The position numbers and the translations under genes are program-made. The notes under the pieces were generated by a model, which searched no databases, was not told the origin of the DNA, and worked only from the letters and a program-made list of their open reading frames with translations. From JBCBWG01 sp038523925 (GTDB lineage: Bacteria > Pseudomonadota > Alphaproteobacteria > Rhizobiales > Hyphomicrobiaceae), in assembly GCA_038523925.1 (NCBI GenBank), contig JBCBIY010000001.1, forward strand, positions 496,001-560,000: a DNA stretch of 64,000 nt, in the 5' to 3' direction. How positions within the stretch are numbered: the first letter of the stretch is position 1; every line of letters begins with the position of its first letter. Shown here piece after piece: positions 17,422 to 25,724 of the stretch.

Positions 17422-18510
17422 ATGACCGATGGTCTCGCCACCACTGACGAAACCCACATCCGCATTGCGAAGGCGCATGCGGCAGGCGACGTTGTGCTCG
17501 ACCGAGTCGAAACGCTGAATGCGCTGACGGACGACATGCGCGCGGCGTTGAAGGCAGCGCTGCCGGACTTCGCCCGCGACCCCGTCATCTATGCAATGGT
17601 CATTCGCTCAGCATCGGCGAAGGCTTTCTCGGCCGGTGGCGACGTTCGCCAGTTGGTGGCGCAGGCAAAGACTGACCCCGCGGGCGCGCGGGCCTCGTTC
17701 GCGGCGGAATACGCGCTTAACTGGGCGCTCGAGTGCTTCTCCAAACCGACCGTCTCACTGATTGACGGAATGATTGCCGGGTCAGGTGTCGGCCTCTCAC
17801 TCTACGGGACACACCGCGTCGCAGGCCCCGGCTATCGCTTTGCGATGCCGGAAGTCCAGATCGGGCTCTTCCCTGACGTCGGCGTCTGTCATGCGCTGTC
17901 GCGGATGCCGGATGAAATCGGCACGTATCTCGCGCTGACGGGGCATTTCATCGGGCGGGCGGACGCGCTAGCGCTGGGCCTTGCAACGCATGCGCTGCCG
18001 GCCGCCGGGCTTACAAAGACCTTCGAAGCGCTCTCGGACGCCGAACCGGTCGATATCCTGTTGGACGGCCTAAGCGAGGATGCGGGCGCGCCTGAGCTCC
18101 TGCCGCATCGCGAGAAACTCGCCGCCTGGTTCGCCGGCGACGACGTCCGCGAAATTCGCGAGCGTATTGCGTTTGCAGCCCCGTCAGATCCGTTTGCCGC
18201 GAGCTGTCTTGGCGCAATTGACGCAGCAGCGCCTCTGTCTCTTGTCGTAACGCTCAAACATCTCCGCGAAACCACGTCGCGGGATCTGCGCGAGACGCTG
18301 ATTGCGGATTATCGGCTGGCCTGCGGATTTCTGGCAGCGCCGGATTTTGCAGAAGGCGTGCGCGCGCAGCTTATCGACAAAGACAAGACGCCGAGCTGGC
18401 GCCCGCAAACACTGGCCGAATCAGGCGACGCCGACCTTGCGCCCTACTTCGATCCGCCGGCAGACGGCGACCTTGACCTGCCAACGCGCGCCGAGCTTCA
18501 GTCAGCTTAA
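17422..18510 (+). CDS. 3-hydroxyisobutyryl-CoA hydrolase / enoyl-CoA hydratase family
   Basis: 362 residues from the ATG at 17422; the open frame continues upstream into the extensin promoter but without homology. Crotonase fold: LDRVETLNALTDDM, the oxyanion-hole segment FSAGGDVRQLV, and MPEVQIGLFPDVGVCHALS, which is the signature of the HIBCH subgroup (Glu and Asp acting in CoA-thioester hydrolysis). The length also fits HIBCH (about 350) rather than a simple hydratase (about 260). It acts in valine breakdown in the cytosol. It is divergent from the extensin-like gene with a 154-bp gap. Confidence 0.9.
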   Translation: MTDGLATTDETHIRIAKAHAAGDVVLDRVETLNALTDDMRAALKAALPDFARDPVIYAMVIRSASAKAFSAGGDVRQLVAQAKTDPAGARASFAAEYALNWALECFSKPTVSLIDGMIAGSGVGLSLYGTHRVAGPGYRFAMPEVQIGLFPDVGVCHALSRMPDEIGTYLALTGHFIGRADALALGLATHALPAAGLTKTFEALSDAEPVDILLDGLSEDAGAPELLPHREKLAAWFAGDDVREIRERIAFAAPSDPFAASCLGAIDAAAPLSLVVTLKHLRETTSRDLRETLIADYRLACGFLAAPDFAEGVRAQLIDKDKTPSWRPQTLAESGDADLAPYFDPPADGDLDLPTRAELQSA

Positions 18511-18654
18511 ACCGCTATTCGGCCTAATGCTCAAAACGATAAACTCTGGTTGCCAGTGTCTTAATTCGGACCCCCCTTATCGAAACTTTAAGTATGTCTA
18601 TTAGCGTTAGATTTAAGACGACTTGGCTAGTTTGGCTTCACTGAAAACGGGAAA

Positions 18655-18675
18655 GGCCGGCGAGCAAGACCGGCC
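18655..18675 (+). other. Leader hairpin upstream of ldtR
   Basis: GGCCGG (18655-18660) can pair with CCGGCC (18670-18675) across a 9-nt loop, 27 bases before the ldtR start. No T-run follows, so it is more likely a leader structure than a terminator. The ribosome site GAAGGTGAAA lies between it and the ATG. Confidence 0.4.
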
Positions 18676-18702
18676 CTGCATCAGACGAGTGAAGGTGAAA
18701 GT

Positions 18703-19212
18703 ATGTCAGTTGCGATGGAATGGGCGCGTGAGCGCGTCGAGGACGCTGAGCAGTCGTTCGCGTCCGAATACCAGCAGTCGCTCCGCCTGATAGAGCGGCT
18801 TCACCGCCTCCTGCTGGACGTCATCAAAGATGAGTTCGACCGGCTGGGTGGCACGGACCTCAACAGCGTCCAGGCGTTGCTGCTCTATAATATCGGCGAT
18901 GGTGAGCTGACCGCTGGTGAGCTTAAGACGCGAGGCTACTACCTCGGTTCGAACGTGTCCTACAATCTGAAGAAGCTCGTTGATATGGGCTACATTCACT
19001 ACAAGAAGTCCGAGACGGACCGCCGTTCGGTGCGCGTGAGCCTGACCGAGAAGGGCCTCGAAGCCTGCGAAGTCGTCGCCAAGCTCTACGATCGCCAGCT
19101 TGGGTCGATCGAAGCAGTGGGTGAGGTCACGCAATCGGACTTCGAAACGCTCAACAAGTCGCTCGTCCGGCTTGAGCGCTTCTGGTCAGACCAGATCCGC
19201 TACCGCCTCTAG
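18703..19212 (+). CDS. ldtR: LdtR-type winged-helix (MarR-family) regulator
   Basis: 169 residues. A helical N-terminus (about 15-50) precedes the winged helix: LLYNIGDGELTAGELKTRG, the recognition helix GSNVSYNLKKLVDMGYI and the wing HYKKSETDRRSVRVSLTEKG. This matches the short MarR-like regulators called LdtR in Liberibacter and Sinorhizobium, which control an L,D-transpeptidase gene and bear on cell-wall stress tolerance. Here the transpeptidase gene is the next one downstream, separated by a terminator and its own 297-bp leader. The ATG is preceded by GAAGGTGAAA. Probably dimeric and DNA-binding; the ligand is unknown. Confidence 0.9.
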   Translation: MSVAMEWARERVEDAEQSFASEYQQSLRLIERLHRLLLDVIKDEFDRLGGTDLNSVQALLLYNIGDGELTAGELKTRGYYLGSNVSYNLKKLVDMGYIHYKKSETDRRSVRVSLTEKGLEACEVVAKLYDRQLGSIEAVGEVTQSDFETLNKSLVRLERFWSDQIRYRL

Positions 19213-19257
19213 GAGGACGTAGCGTCGCTGCGCGGACACAGCGTCGTGGAATTCAAA

Positions 19258-19286
19258 AGGCGGTGCCCTCGCGGCGCCGCCTTTTT
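19258..19286 (+). terminator. Intrinsic terminator after ldtR
   Basis: 10-bp stem with one wobble pair (19258-19267 with 19273-19282), 5-nt loop, T5 run at 19282-19286. It separates ldtR from the transpeptidase gene, which therefore needs its own promoter. Confidence 0.88.
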
Positions 19287-19509
19287 GCGTTGGCCGAGTG
19301 ATTCGATCAGAATTGCAACGTGCATGCGCGGGCTTTGTCTTTGCGCGGATGAAACTGCGGCAGAAATCCGACAATCCTCAATAAAGATCAGTGCTCACGG
19401 AGGTATTAGTGGCCGACCACCAAACCGGCGCGTAAAGTCCGGAACAGCGAGATCGCCCGGAGCGCGTTGCGTGCGGGAAGCGTAGGGCTAGATACGGGAC
19501 ACTGAGATC

Positions 19510-20781
19510 ATGGCGAACATGGCACCAAGGCTTGTGGGCCTGGCGGTGGGTTTTTGCGTTTTGAGCACGATGAGTGCGCCGGCACTCGCAAACAGCCCGA
19601 CTCAGTCGTGGAACCCGTTCCGCTCTGAAGGCGCGTCGTCTTTCGCGCGCACGAGCTACGACCGGAATTTTGTGCGGCGTTGGGAAGCCAACCCGCCGCG
19701 CGGTTATCCGACGCTCGGCAAGGCGAACATTGCGGCGACGAAGGCTGCAATTGCGCGCTATGGAAAGATCGTCAAATCCGGCGGTTGGCCGCGCGTGCCG
19801 AAGGTGAAGCTCGCAGCCGGCAGCAACGGTCGCGCGGTTGCAGCGCTCCACGGGCGCCTATTGAAGTCAGGCCATCTGCGCGGCGCCAGCTATTATCCAA
19901 GCCATTTCGACTATGCACTCGAGAAGGCGCTCAAGCGCTTTCAAGCCTCGAACGGGTTGTCGCCAACAGGGCGGACCGACAAGCGCACGATCGCCGCGCT
20001 CAACATTTCGGCGAAGACACGACTGCGCCAGTTGCGGAAAAACCTTGGGCGGCTGCGTGCGCTCGCGAAGTCAGACAAGGCGCGCTACGTCGTCGTCAAC
20101 GTGCCCGCACAGCAGATTGAGGCGGTGGAGGGCGGCCGAGTCGTCTCGCGCCATGCCGGCGTCGTCGGGAAAATTGATCGCAAGACGCCGCTGCTGACCG
20201 CCAACATCCACGAGCTGAACTTCAACCCCGTCTGGCGGCTGCCGCCGACGGTGATCCGCGAAGATCTGATCCCGACCGGCCGGCGGATGCAGCGCCAGAA
20301 GAAGGACGTTCTCGTCAAATACGGGATTGATGCCTATTCCGGCGGGCGCAAGCTCAACTCGCGGAAGATCAACTGGAACTCATCCCAGCCCTACAATCTC
20401 AGCTACCGCCAGGAGCCGGGGAAGGACAATCCGCTGGGCTTTGTGAAAATCAACTTCCACAATTCCTATTCGGTTTATCTCCACGACACATCGTCGGACC
20501 GTATCTTTGGCCGCAACTTCCGCGCGGCAAGTTCGGGCTGCGTGCGCGTTGCCAACATCGAGACGCTGGCAGCATTTCTGCTGCGCTCGAACAAGGGCTG
20601 GAACAAGCGCCGCGTGGTCGCGATGAAGAAGAACGGGAAGACCAAGACGGTGCGTCTCAAGCGCCGGACGCCACTACACATGGTCTACATCACGGCCTGG
20701 GCGACGGAAGATGGCGTCGTGCAGTTCCGCCGCGACATCTACCGCCGCGATGGCGTTGGCGCGGTGGCTGCGTCGTACTGA
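19510..20781 (+). CDS. ldtP: L,D-transpeptidase (YcbB-like) with peptidoglycan-binding domain
   Basis: 423 residues: signal peptide (cleavage near SAPALA-N, about residue 28), a peptidoglycan-binding helical domain (about 98-165, YALEKALKRFQASNGLSPTG) and a C-terminal YkuD catalytic domain (about 195-375). The catalytic cysteine lies in AASSGCVRVAN, with the partner histidine in the KINFHNSYSVYLHDT region. The enzyme makes 3-3 peptide cross-links or remodels peptidoglycan stems in the periplasm, important in polar-growing Hyphomicrobiales. The gene follows ldtR; regulation by LdtR is inferred from order and from related species. The symbol follows the Liberibacter usage. Confidence 0.88.
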   Translation: MANMAPRLVGLAVGFCVLSTMSAPALANSPTQSWNPFRSEGASSFARTSYDRNFVRRWEANPPRGYPTLGKANIAATKAAIARYGKIVKSGGWPRVPKVKLAAGSNGRAVAALHGRLLKSGHLRGASYYPSHFDYALEKALKRFQASNGLSPTGRTDKRTIAALNISAKTRLRQLRKNLGRLRALAKSDKARYVVVNVPAQQIEAVEGGRVVSRHAGVVGKIDRKTPLLTANIHELNFNPVWRLPPTVIREDLIPTGRRMQRQKKDVLVKYGIDAYSGGRKLNSRKINWNSSQPYNLSYRQEPGKDNPLGFVKINFHNSYSVYLHDTSSDRIFGRNFRAASSGCVRVANIETLAAFLLRSNKGWNKRRVVAMKKNGKTKTVRLKRRTPLHMVYITAWATEDGVVQFRRDIYRRDGVGAVAASY

Positions 20782-20890
20782 ATCAGTCTGCGGGCTGGGC
20801 CGCAGGCGCGCTTAGGCGTGGCCACCGCGCGCGCTGGCCTGCCGGGGCGGCGCTTTCAAACACCGCGCCTCAGCCAGCGCGATCTTGCCG

Positions 20891-21544
20891 TCAACTTTCC
20901 GCGGCCTCTGCAACGGCGCGGGCGAACAATCGCACGCCGAGCACGCCAAAGATCGCGCCGATCGTCCGCCTGAGCGTGACTTGATGCTTCTCGTAGAAGC
21001 GCCGGGCCGGTCCGCGCGAGAGGACGGCTGCCACCAGCAGATAGTAGAGCGAGTTACACGCTGACATCACCGCGATCGCGGCTGCGCCTGTGAGCCAGGA
21101 CGCTGTCAGCACGCCGGAGACGGCGAAGATGCTCGTGATGAATACGATAGCCTGCGCGTTTGAAAGGGCTGTCAGGAAACCGAGGCCGAAGCTGCGGGCG
21201 GTGGTCAGCGTTGCGTCGGCCGCGCCCTCGGGCGGCGCGTTCACCGGCTGCTGGTTGGCCGGTGTCAGGACGAGCCGCAGGGCGAAGTACACGAGGTAGG
21301 CGGCCCCGACGATTTGCAGCGTCGTCTTGAGCCACGGGAAGGCTGCGAGCAGCGTGGACCATCCGAGCAGCGCCGCGCTTCCAAGCAACACGAACGCTGC
21401 GACGTTGCCGGCGACCGCCGCCGCGATCACGCGGGCCGACGACGTCAGCGCCAAGTGGATGATCAGCAGCACGTTCGCGCCCGGCGTCGGCACGATGACG
21501 ATCCAGAGGAGAAAGAACGCGACCAGGACGCCGGTGTCGATCAT
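20891..21544 (-). CDS. LysE/RhtB-family amino-acid exporter
   Basis: 217 residues from the ATG at 21544, which begins MIDTGVLVAFFLLWIVIVPTP, the usual LysE N-terminus; PTPGANVLLIIHLALTSS is the signature. Five to six hydrophobic helices. Members export amino acids such as lysine, homoserine, threonine or cysteine from the cytosol. It lies 16 bp behind the sulfurtransferase gene and is probably the last gene of the cluster that starts with a cysteine synthase, which makes a sulfur amino acid a reasonable guess for the substrate. A 6-bp hairpin (20788-20805) sits between it and the convergent transpeptidase gene. Confidence 0.88.
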   Translation of the reverse strand: MIDTGVLVAFFLLWIVIVPTPGANVLLIIHLALTSSARVIAAAVAGNVAAFVLLGSAALLGWSTLLAAFPWLKTTLQIVGAAYLVYFALRLVLTPANQQPVNAPPEGAADATLTTARSFGLGFLTALSNAQAIVFITSIFAVSGVLTASWLTGAAAIAVMSACNSLYYLLVAAVLSRGPARRFYEKHQVTLRRTIGAIFGVLGVRLFARAVAEAAES

Positions 21545-21560
21545 GGCTTGCCCAGTGCTC

Positions 21561-22418
21561 CTACGCAGCCTCGACCGGCGCGCCGCTGTCGGGCTGGCCC
21601 CACTCGCTCCAGGACCCATCATAGACGGCAACATCCGGCCGGCCGAGCGTCGCAAGCGCGAGCGCGAGGATTGCCGCCGTCACGCCTGAGCCGCAGGTCG
21701 TTGCGATCGGTTTTGCAAGCGCGACGCCGGCGGATTTGAAGGCCGCGCGCAGCTCGGCCTCCGGTTTGAGGAAGCCCGCGTCGTCTAGGAGTTCGGGGAA
21801 CGGCACGTTGTGCGCGGCCGGCATATGTCCGCCGCGGAGGCCTTCGCGCGGTTCCGGATCGGTGCCTGCGAAGCGACCGGCCGACCGCGCGTCGATAATC
21901 TGTTCGTTGCCATCGCGGCTCGCGCGTTTCATGTCATCGAAGTCGCGGATCAGTGAGCGGTTGAGGCGCGGCGTAAAGTGCACCTCGGGCTTCTTGAGCG
22001 TCGGCTCGTCAGTAAGTTGGCCGCCGGCCGCCACCCACGCCGCGCGCCCGCCGTTCAACACGGCGACATCTTCATGACCCATCGCGCGCAGCATCCACCA
22101 GACGCGCGCAGCCGTCGTCACGCCGACCGTATCGTAGGCGACCACGCGACAGCCATCGCCGATGCCGAGCTTCTTCATGCGCGAGGCAAACTTCGCGGGC
22201 GAGGGCAGCATGTGCGGGAGGTCGCTGGTCTCGTCCGCGATGTCGTCGATGTCGAAGTATTGCGCGCCCGGGATGTGGGCCTGCTCGAACTCCATCCGCC
22301 CGTTGCGGCCAAGGTGCGGCAGGTGCCAGCTCCCGTCGACGACGATCAGGTCGGGGCTGTTGATGTGCGTCATCAGCCAGTCGGCGTCGATGATGTAGCG
22401 GCCGCGCAGGTTCGGCAT
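21561..22418 (-). CDS. sseA: 3-mercaptopyruvate sulfurtransferase (two-domain rhodanese)
   Basis: 285 residues from the ATG at 22418, preferred because AAAGGA sits 7 bases before it; ATGs at 22454 and 22424 are alternatives. Two rhodanese domains: an inactive N-terminal one (about 1-140) and a catalytic C-terminal one (about 155-285) whose active-site loop is TTCGSGVTA. The CG[S/T]GV loop points to mercaptopyruvate rather than thiosulfate as donor (thiosulfate enzymes usually have CRxGx[R/T]). It moves sulfur from 3-mercaptopyruvate to thiol acceptors or cyanide. Downstream of alaX by about 50 bp and just ahead of the LysE exporter gene. Confidence 0.93.
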   Translation of the reverse strand: MPNLRGRYIIDADWLMTHINSPDLIVVDGSWHLPHLGRNGRMEFEQAHIPGAQYFDIDDIADETSDLPHMLPSPAKFASRMKKLGIGDGCRVVAYDTVGVTTAARVWWMLRAMGHEDVAVLNGGRAAWVAAGGQLTDEPTLKKPEVHFTPRLNRSLIRDFDDMKRASRDGNEQIIDARSAGRFAGTDPEPREGLRGGHMPAAHNVPFPELLDDAGFLKPEAELRAAFKSAGVALAKPIATTCGSGVTAAILALALATLGRPDVAVYDGSWSEWGQPDSGAPVEAA

Positions 22419-22469
22419 CGGCATGTCCTTTGGTTCGGTCGGGGCAGTATGCATGTGGGCGTGCGCCGG

Positions 22470-23189
22470 TCAGGTCAGCGCCACGCGCACACGGCGGTTC
22501 TGCTTGCCCTTCTTTTCGATCTTGGTGACCTGTAGCCCGCCGATCTCTCCGGTCGATGCGACATGGGTGCCGCCGCAGGGCTGGAGGTCGATGCCGCCAT
22601 CGTCGCCAATCGCGACAAGGCGGATCCGGCCGGACCCGCGCGGCGGCTGCACGCTCATCGTGCGGACGAGATCGGGGTTGGCGTCCAGCTCCGCATCCGT
22701 GATCCAGCGGCTTGCAATGGCATGTCCTTCGGCGACGAGTGCATTGAGGCCCTCGGTCAGCTTGTCCTTGTCGAGCGCTGACGGGTCATCACAGTCAAAG
22801 TCGAGGCGGCTTTCGCCCGGGCCGACCTGCCCGCCGGTGACGGGGAAGGGGACCAGCGCGCACATCAGGTGCAGCGCCGAATGCATCTTCATGCAGCCAA
22901 GCCGATGTGCCCAGTCGAGCGCGAGGGTGACGCGGTCGCCGGGGCCCGGTGCTGACCCGGCTTCGGCTGGCTGATGAATGATGGTCTCGCGGTCGGTGGC
23001 GTAGACGGTATCGGCAATGGCAATCGTCGCGCCGCCAAACGACAGCGTGCCGCGATCGCCTGGCTGCCCGCCGGAGCGCGCGTAAAAGTTCGTTTGGTCG
23101 AGCACGATGCCGCCGGCCTCCGTCACGTCGACGACGGTCGCTTGGGCCTCGCGCGTGTAAGCATCATCAAGAAAGAGCTTGGTGGTCAC
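22470..23189 (-). CDS. alaX: Alanyl-tRNA editing protein AlaX
   Basis: 239 residues starting at a GTG (23189) that overlaps the TGA of the upstream oxidoreductase gene in a GTGA arrangement, which fixes the start by translational coupling. It contains the glycine-rich ARSGGQPGDRG motif of the AlaX-M/L class and the zinc-site motifs HSALHLM (HxxxH) and CGGTHVAST (CxxxH). AlaX is a free-standing copy of the AlaRS editing domain: it hydrolyses Ser-tRNA(Ala) or Gly-tRNA(Ala) in trans. The catalytic alaS is not in the window. Confidence 0.93.
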   Translation of the reverse strand: MTTKLFLDDAYTREAQATVVDVTEAGGIVLDQTNFYARSGGQPGDRGTLSFGGATIAIADTVYATDRETIIHQPAEAGSAPGPGDRVTLALDWAHRLGCMKMHSALHLMCALVPFPVTGGQVGPGESRLDFDCDDPSALDKDKLTEGLNALVAEGHAIASRWITDAELDANPDLVRTMSVQPPRGSGRIRLVAIGDDGGIDLQPCGGTHVASTGEIGGLQVTKIEKKGKQNRRVRVALT

Positions 23190-24400
23190 GTCCGCGCCGC
23201 TCCCAAACCGGGCGCACCAAACCGCGCAAGCCACGTTTGCGTCCGCGCAGCGTCGCGGGCGTCATAGGCTGCAATTGCACCCTCAAGGTCCATGTCGAAG
23301 TCTCCGTCGCAGTCTTCACCAAGTGCCGTCAGCCGCATCGTATACCACGCAGTGATGCCACCGGGCGGAGGCGACGCGAAGCGGGGGAAGTCTACCGGCG
23401 TCGGCTCGCCGTTCGCCCACGCCTTGGCAAGCTCAGGGTTCAGCGCCAGCGGCCGCGCAAGACCGATAACATCGACATCGGTGTCTGCCATGGTCTCCAC
23501 GGCCATCTCGTAGGATTTGAAGCCGCCCGTCAGCATAACCGGACAGGCTGTTGTCTTGGCGATGCGCTCGGCAAAGCGCGCAAAGTACGGCCCGGCGGCA
23601 TGCATGTCAGACGCAGGCTTTGCGCCCGGGAAGTACGTGCCGCCGCTGACGTCGACCAAGTCAATGGAAGCGGCGACGGCCGACGCGATCACGGCGGCCG
23701 ACTCGTCTTCCGACAGTCCGCCTGCGAGCTGGTCGGTCGCATTGATCTTCATCCCCACCGGGAAGCGGTCACCGACGGCTGCCCGCACGCTTGCGATCAC
23801 GCGAAGCAGGAGCCGCGCGCGGTTCTCGAGGCTGCCGCCGTACGCGTCATCGCGCCGATTAAAGAGCGGTGACAAAAACTGGCTGAGGAGAAAGCCATGC
23901 GCTGCGTGGATCTCAACGCCGGTAAAGCCGATCGACTTGGCGCGTTCGGCTGCCGCGGCATACGCGTCGACAACGTCATCAATGTCGGCCGTCCTCATGC
24001 CCGCGCATGATAGTTCGGGTTCGGCGAGCGGTGACGGCCCAAGCGGCGTGCTGATTGGCGGATGCGACAGGGCGCCGGCATGGCCCAGTTGCGCCCAGAT
24101 ATGGCTCCCGCCAACCGTCGCGCGCGCGGTGAGGGCTTGCAGCGCCGACGGGTCCGCCTGAGGCATCACGATGTTTCCGGGCTTCTCCGGGTTGGATGGC
24201 GAGACCTGCACCTCGCCGACGATCGATAGACCCGCGCCACCTTCCGCCCATCGCTCATAGAGCCGGGCCTGCTCTGGCGTCGCGTTGCCCGCACCATCGC
24301 CGAGAGAATCCGACATCGCCGATTTCGCAATCCTGTTCTTCAGGATTGCGCCGCACGGCAGTGTGCATGGTCGGCCGAGGGGCGGGGGTGCGTTCGTCAT
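23186..24400 (-). CDS. NADH:flavin oxidoreductase, Old Yellow Enzyme family
   Basis: 404 residues, FMN-dependent TIM barrel. Recognisable are the N-terminal LKNRIAKSAMSDSLGD, the substrate-binding pair in VEIHAAHGFLLSQFLSP (His-x-x-His), NRRDDAYGGSLENRARLLL, and the phosphate-binding end VMLTGGFKSYEMA and DVIGLARPLALNPELA. The length suggests the single-domain class (no Fe-S cluster or C-terminal FAD/NAD domain). It reduces activated alkenes or unsaturated carbonyls; the physiological substrate is unknown. It overlaps alaX by 4 bases and follows cysK by 66 bp on the same strand. Confidence 0.93.
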   Translation of the reverse strand: MTNAPPPLGRPCTLPCGAILKNRIAKSAMSDSLGDGAGNATPEQARLYERWAEGGAGLSIVGEVQVSPSNPEKPGNIVMPQADPSALQALTARATVGGSHIWAQLGHAGALSHPPISTPLGPSPLAEPELSCAGMRTADIDDVVDAYAAAAERAKSIGFTGVEIHAAHGFLLSQFLSPLFNRRDDAYGGSLENRARLLLRVIASVRAAVGDRFPVGMKINATDQLAGGLSEDESAAVIASAVAASIDLVDVSGGTYFPGAKPASDMHAAGPYFARFAERIAKTTACPVMLTGGFKSYEMAVETMADTDVDVIGLARPLALNPELAKAWANGEPTPVDFPRFASPPPGGITAWYTMRLTALGEDCDGDFDMDLEGAIAAYDARDAARTQTWLARFGAPGLGAART

Positions 24401-24466
24401 CTGAATTGGCCTCGCGGAGTGAACGCGGAAGACGAGAGTTCGGCGGCGCTGATGTGCGTACAGGCA

Positions 24467-25513
24467 CTACGTCTCAGGCTGGTCTTCAAACACGGCCGGG
24501 AGGTCGCGGGTCGCCTCAAGCCAAACTGGGACGGGCAAGTTTTTCTCCCGCAGGAACGCGGGGTTGTAGAGTTTTGATTGATAGCGCGTGCCGTAGTCGC
24601 AGAGGATGGTGACGACGGTGCTGTCGGGGCCGAGGTCCTGCGCGAGCCTGATGGCGCCTGCGATATTGACGCCTGATGACGCGCCGAGGCAGAGGCCTTC
24701 GTTTTCAAGCAGATCAAACACGATGCCGACCGCTTCAGCGTCGGGGATCTGGTAGGCGTGATCAACCGGCGCACCTTCGAGGTTGGCGGTGATGCGGCCC
24801 TGGCCGATACCCTCGGTGATCGATGAGCCTTCGGATTTGAGTTCGCCGGTTGTGTAATAGGAATATAGCGCCGCGCCGGGCGGGTCTGCGATTGCAATCG
24901 CAACGTCGGGTTTGACCGCCTTCAATCCGAACCCGACACCGGCAAGCGTGCCGCCCGAGCCGACAGCGCAGCAGAACCCATCGACCTTCATTTCGGTCTG
25001 CACCCAGATTTCAGGTGCGGTCGTTGCCACATGCGCATTGCGGTTGGCGGTATTGTCGAACTGGTTGGCCCAGATCGCGCCCGCCGGTTCCGATGCGGCA
25101 AGCGCACGGGCAAGACGCTCTGAGTAGCGCACGTAGTTGTTCGGGTTGCGGTAGGGCACGGCCGCCACTTCGACGAGCTCTGCGCCGAGCAGCCGGAGCG
25201 TGTCTTTCTTCTCCTGCGCCTGCGTCTCGGGGATGACAATTACGGTGTGGTAGCCGAGCGCGCGGCCGACGACGGTGAGCCCGATGCCGGTGTTGCCGGC
25301 GGTCCCTTCGACGATCGTGCCGCCGGGTTTGAGTTCGCCGGTCGCCTCCGCGGCGCGGATGATCGCAAGGGCTGCGCGGTCCTTCACCGACTGGCCGGGG
25401 TTCATGAATTCAGCTTTGCCGAAGATGTTTGCGCCGGCGCGCTTTGACGGGCCTTCGAGACGAATGAGCGGTGTCTTGCCGACGGCGTCGGCAACGGAGT
25501 TTGCAAGATACAT
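24467..25513 (-). CDS. cysK: Cysteine synthase (O-acetylserine sulfhydrylase family)
   Basis: 348 residues, fold-type II PLP enzyme. The Schiff-base lysine is in MNPGQSVKDRAAL, the substrate loop is EGTAGNTGIGL (T-x-G-N-T-G), and the phosphate cup is GSGGTLAG. It makes cysteine from O-acetylserine and sulfide. The protein is longer than E. coli CysK (323) at the C-terminus, and EGTAGNTG replaces the usual EPTSGNTG, so a related beta-replacement enzyme (cystathionine synthase-like) is not excluded. It is the first gene of a five-gene minus-strand cluster and is divergent from an outer-membrane protein gene (211-bp gap). Confidence 0.88.
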   Translation of the reverse strand: MYLANSVADAVGKTPLIRLEGPSKRAGANIFGKAEFMNPGQSVKDRAALAIIRAAEATGELKPGGTIVEGTAGNTGIGLTVVGRALGYHTVIVIPETQAQEKKDTLRLLGAELVEVAAVPYRNPNNYVRYSERLARALAASEPAGAIWANQFDNTANRNAHVATTAPEIWVQTEMKVDGFCCAVGSGGTLAGVGFGLKAVKPDVAIAIADPPGAALYSYYTTGELKSEGSSITEGIGQGRITANLEGAPVDHAYQIPDAEAVGIVFDLLENEGLCLGASSGVNIAGAIRLAQDLGPDSTVVTILCDYGTRYQSKLYNPAFLREKNLPVPVWLEATRDLPAVFEDQPET

Positions 25514-25724
25514 GGGGCGCGGCCGCCTGCGGGTTCGGTGGGCTGGAGCGCCACGTTAGGCCGGGCCGGCACCGGCAAACAACCGCTGGGATTTCACCAC
25601 CGCTCCATCAGGCGTCTCGGACCGGAACGCCGCTTAACCGGGCTTTAACCGCGTGCAGGCAATCTGCCGTCGCAACTTGAAGTGCGCAGGTCGCCGCGTC
25701 GCGTGCCTGTTTGACGAGGATCAT

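Noticed and set aside
20788..20805. CTGCGG/CCGCAG hairpin between the transpeptidase and LysE genes
   Set aside because: Six-bp stem without a T-run; too weak to call a terminator.
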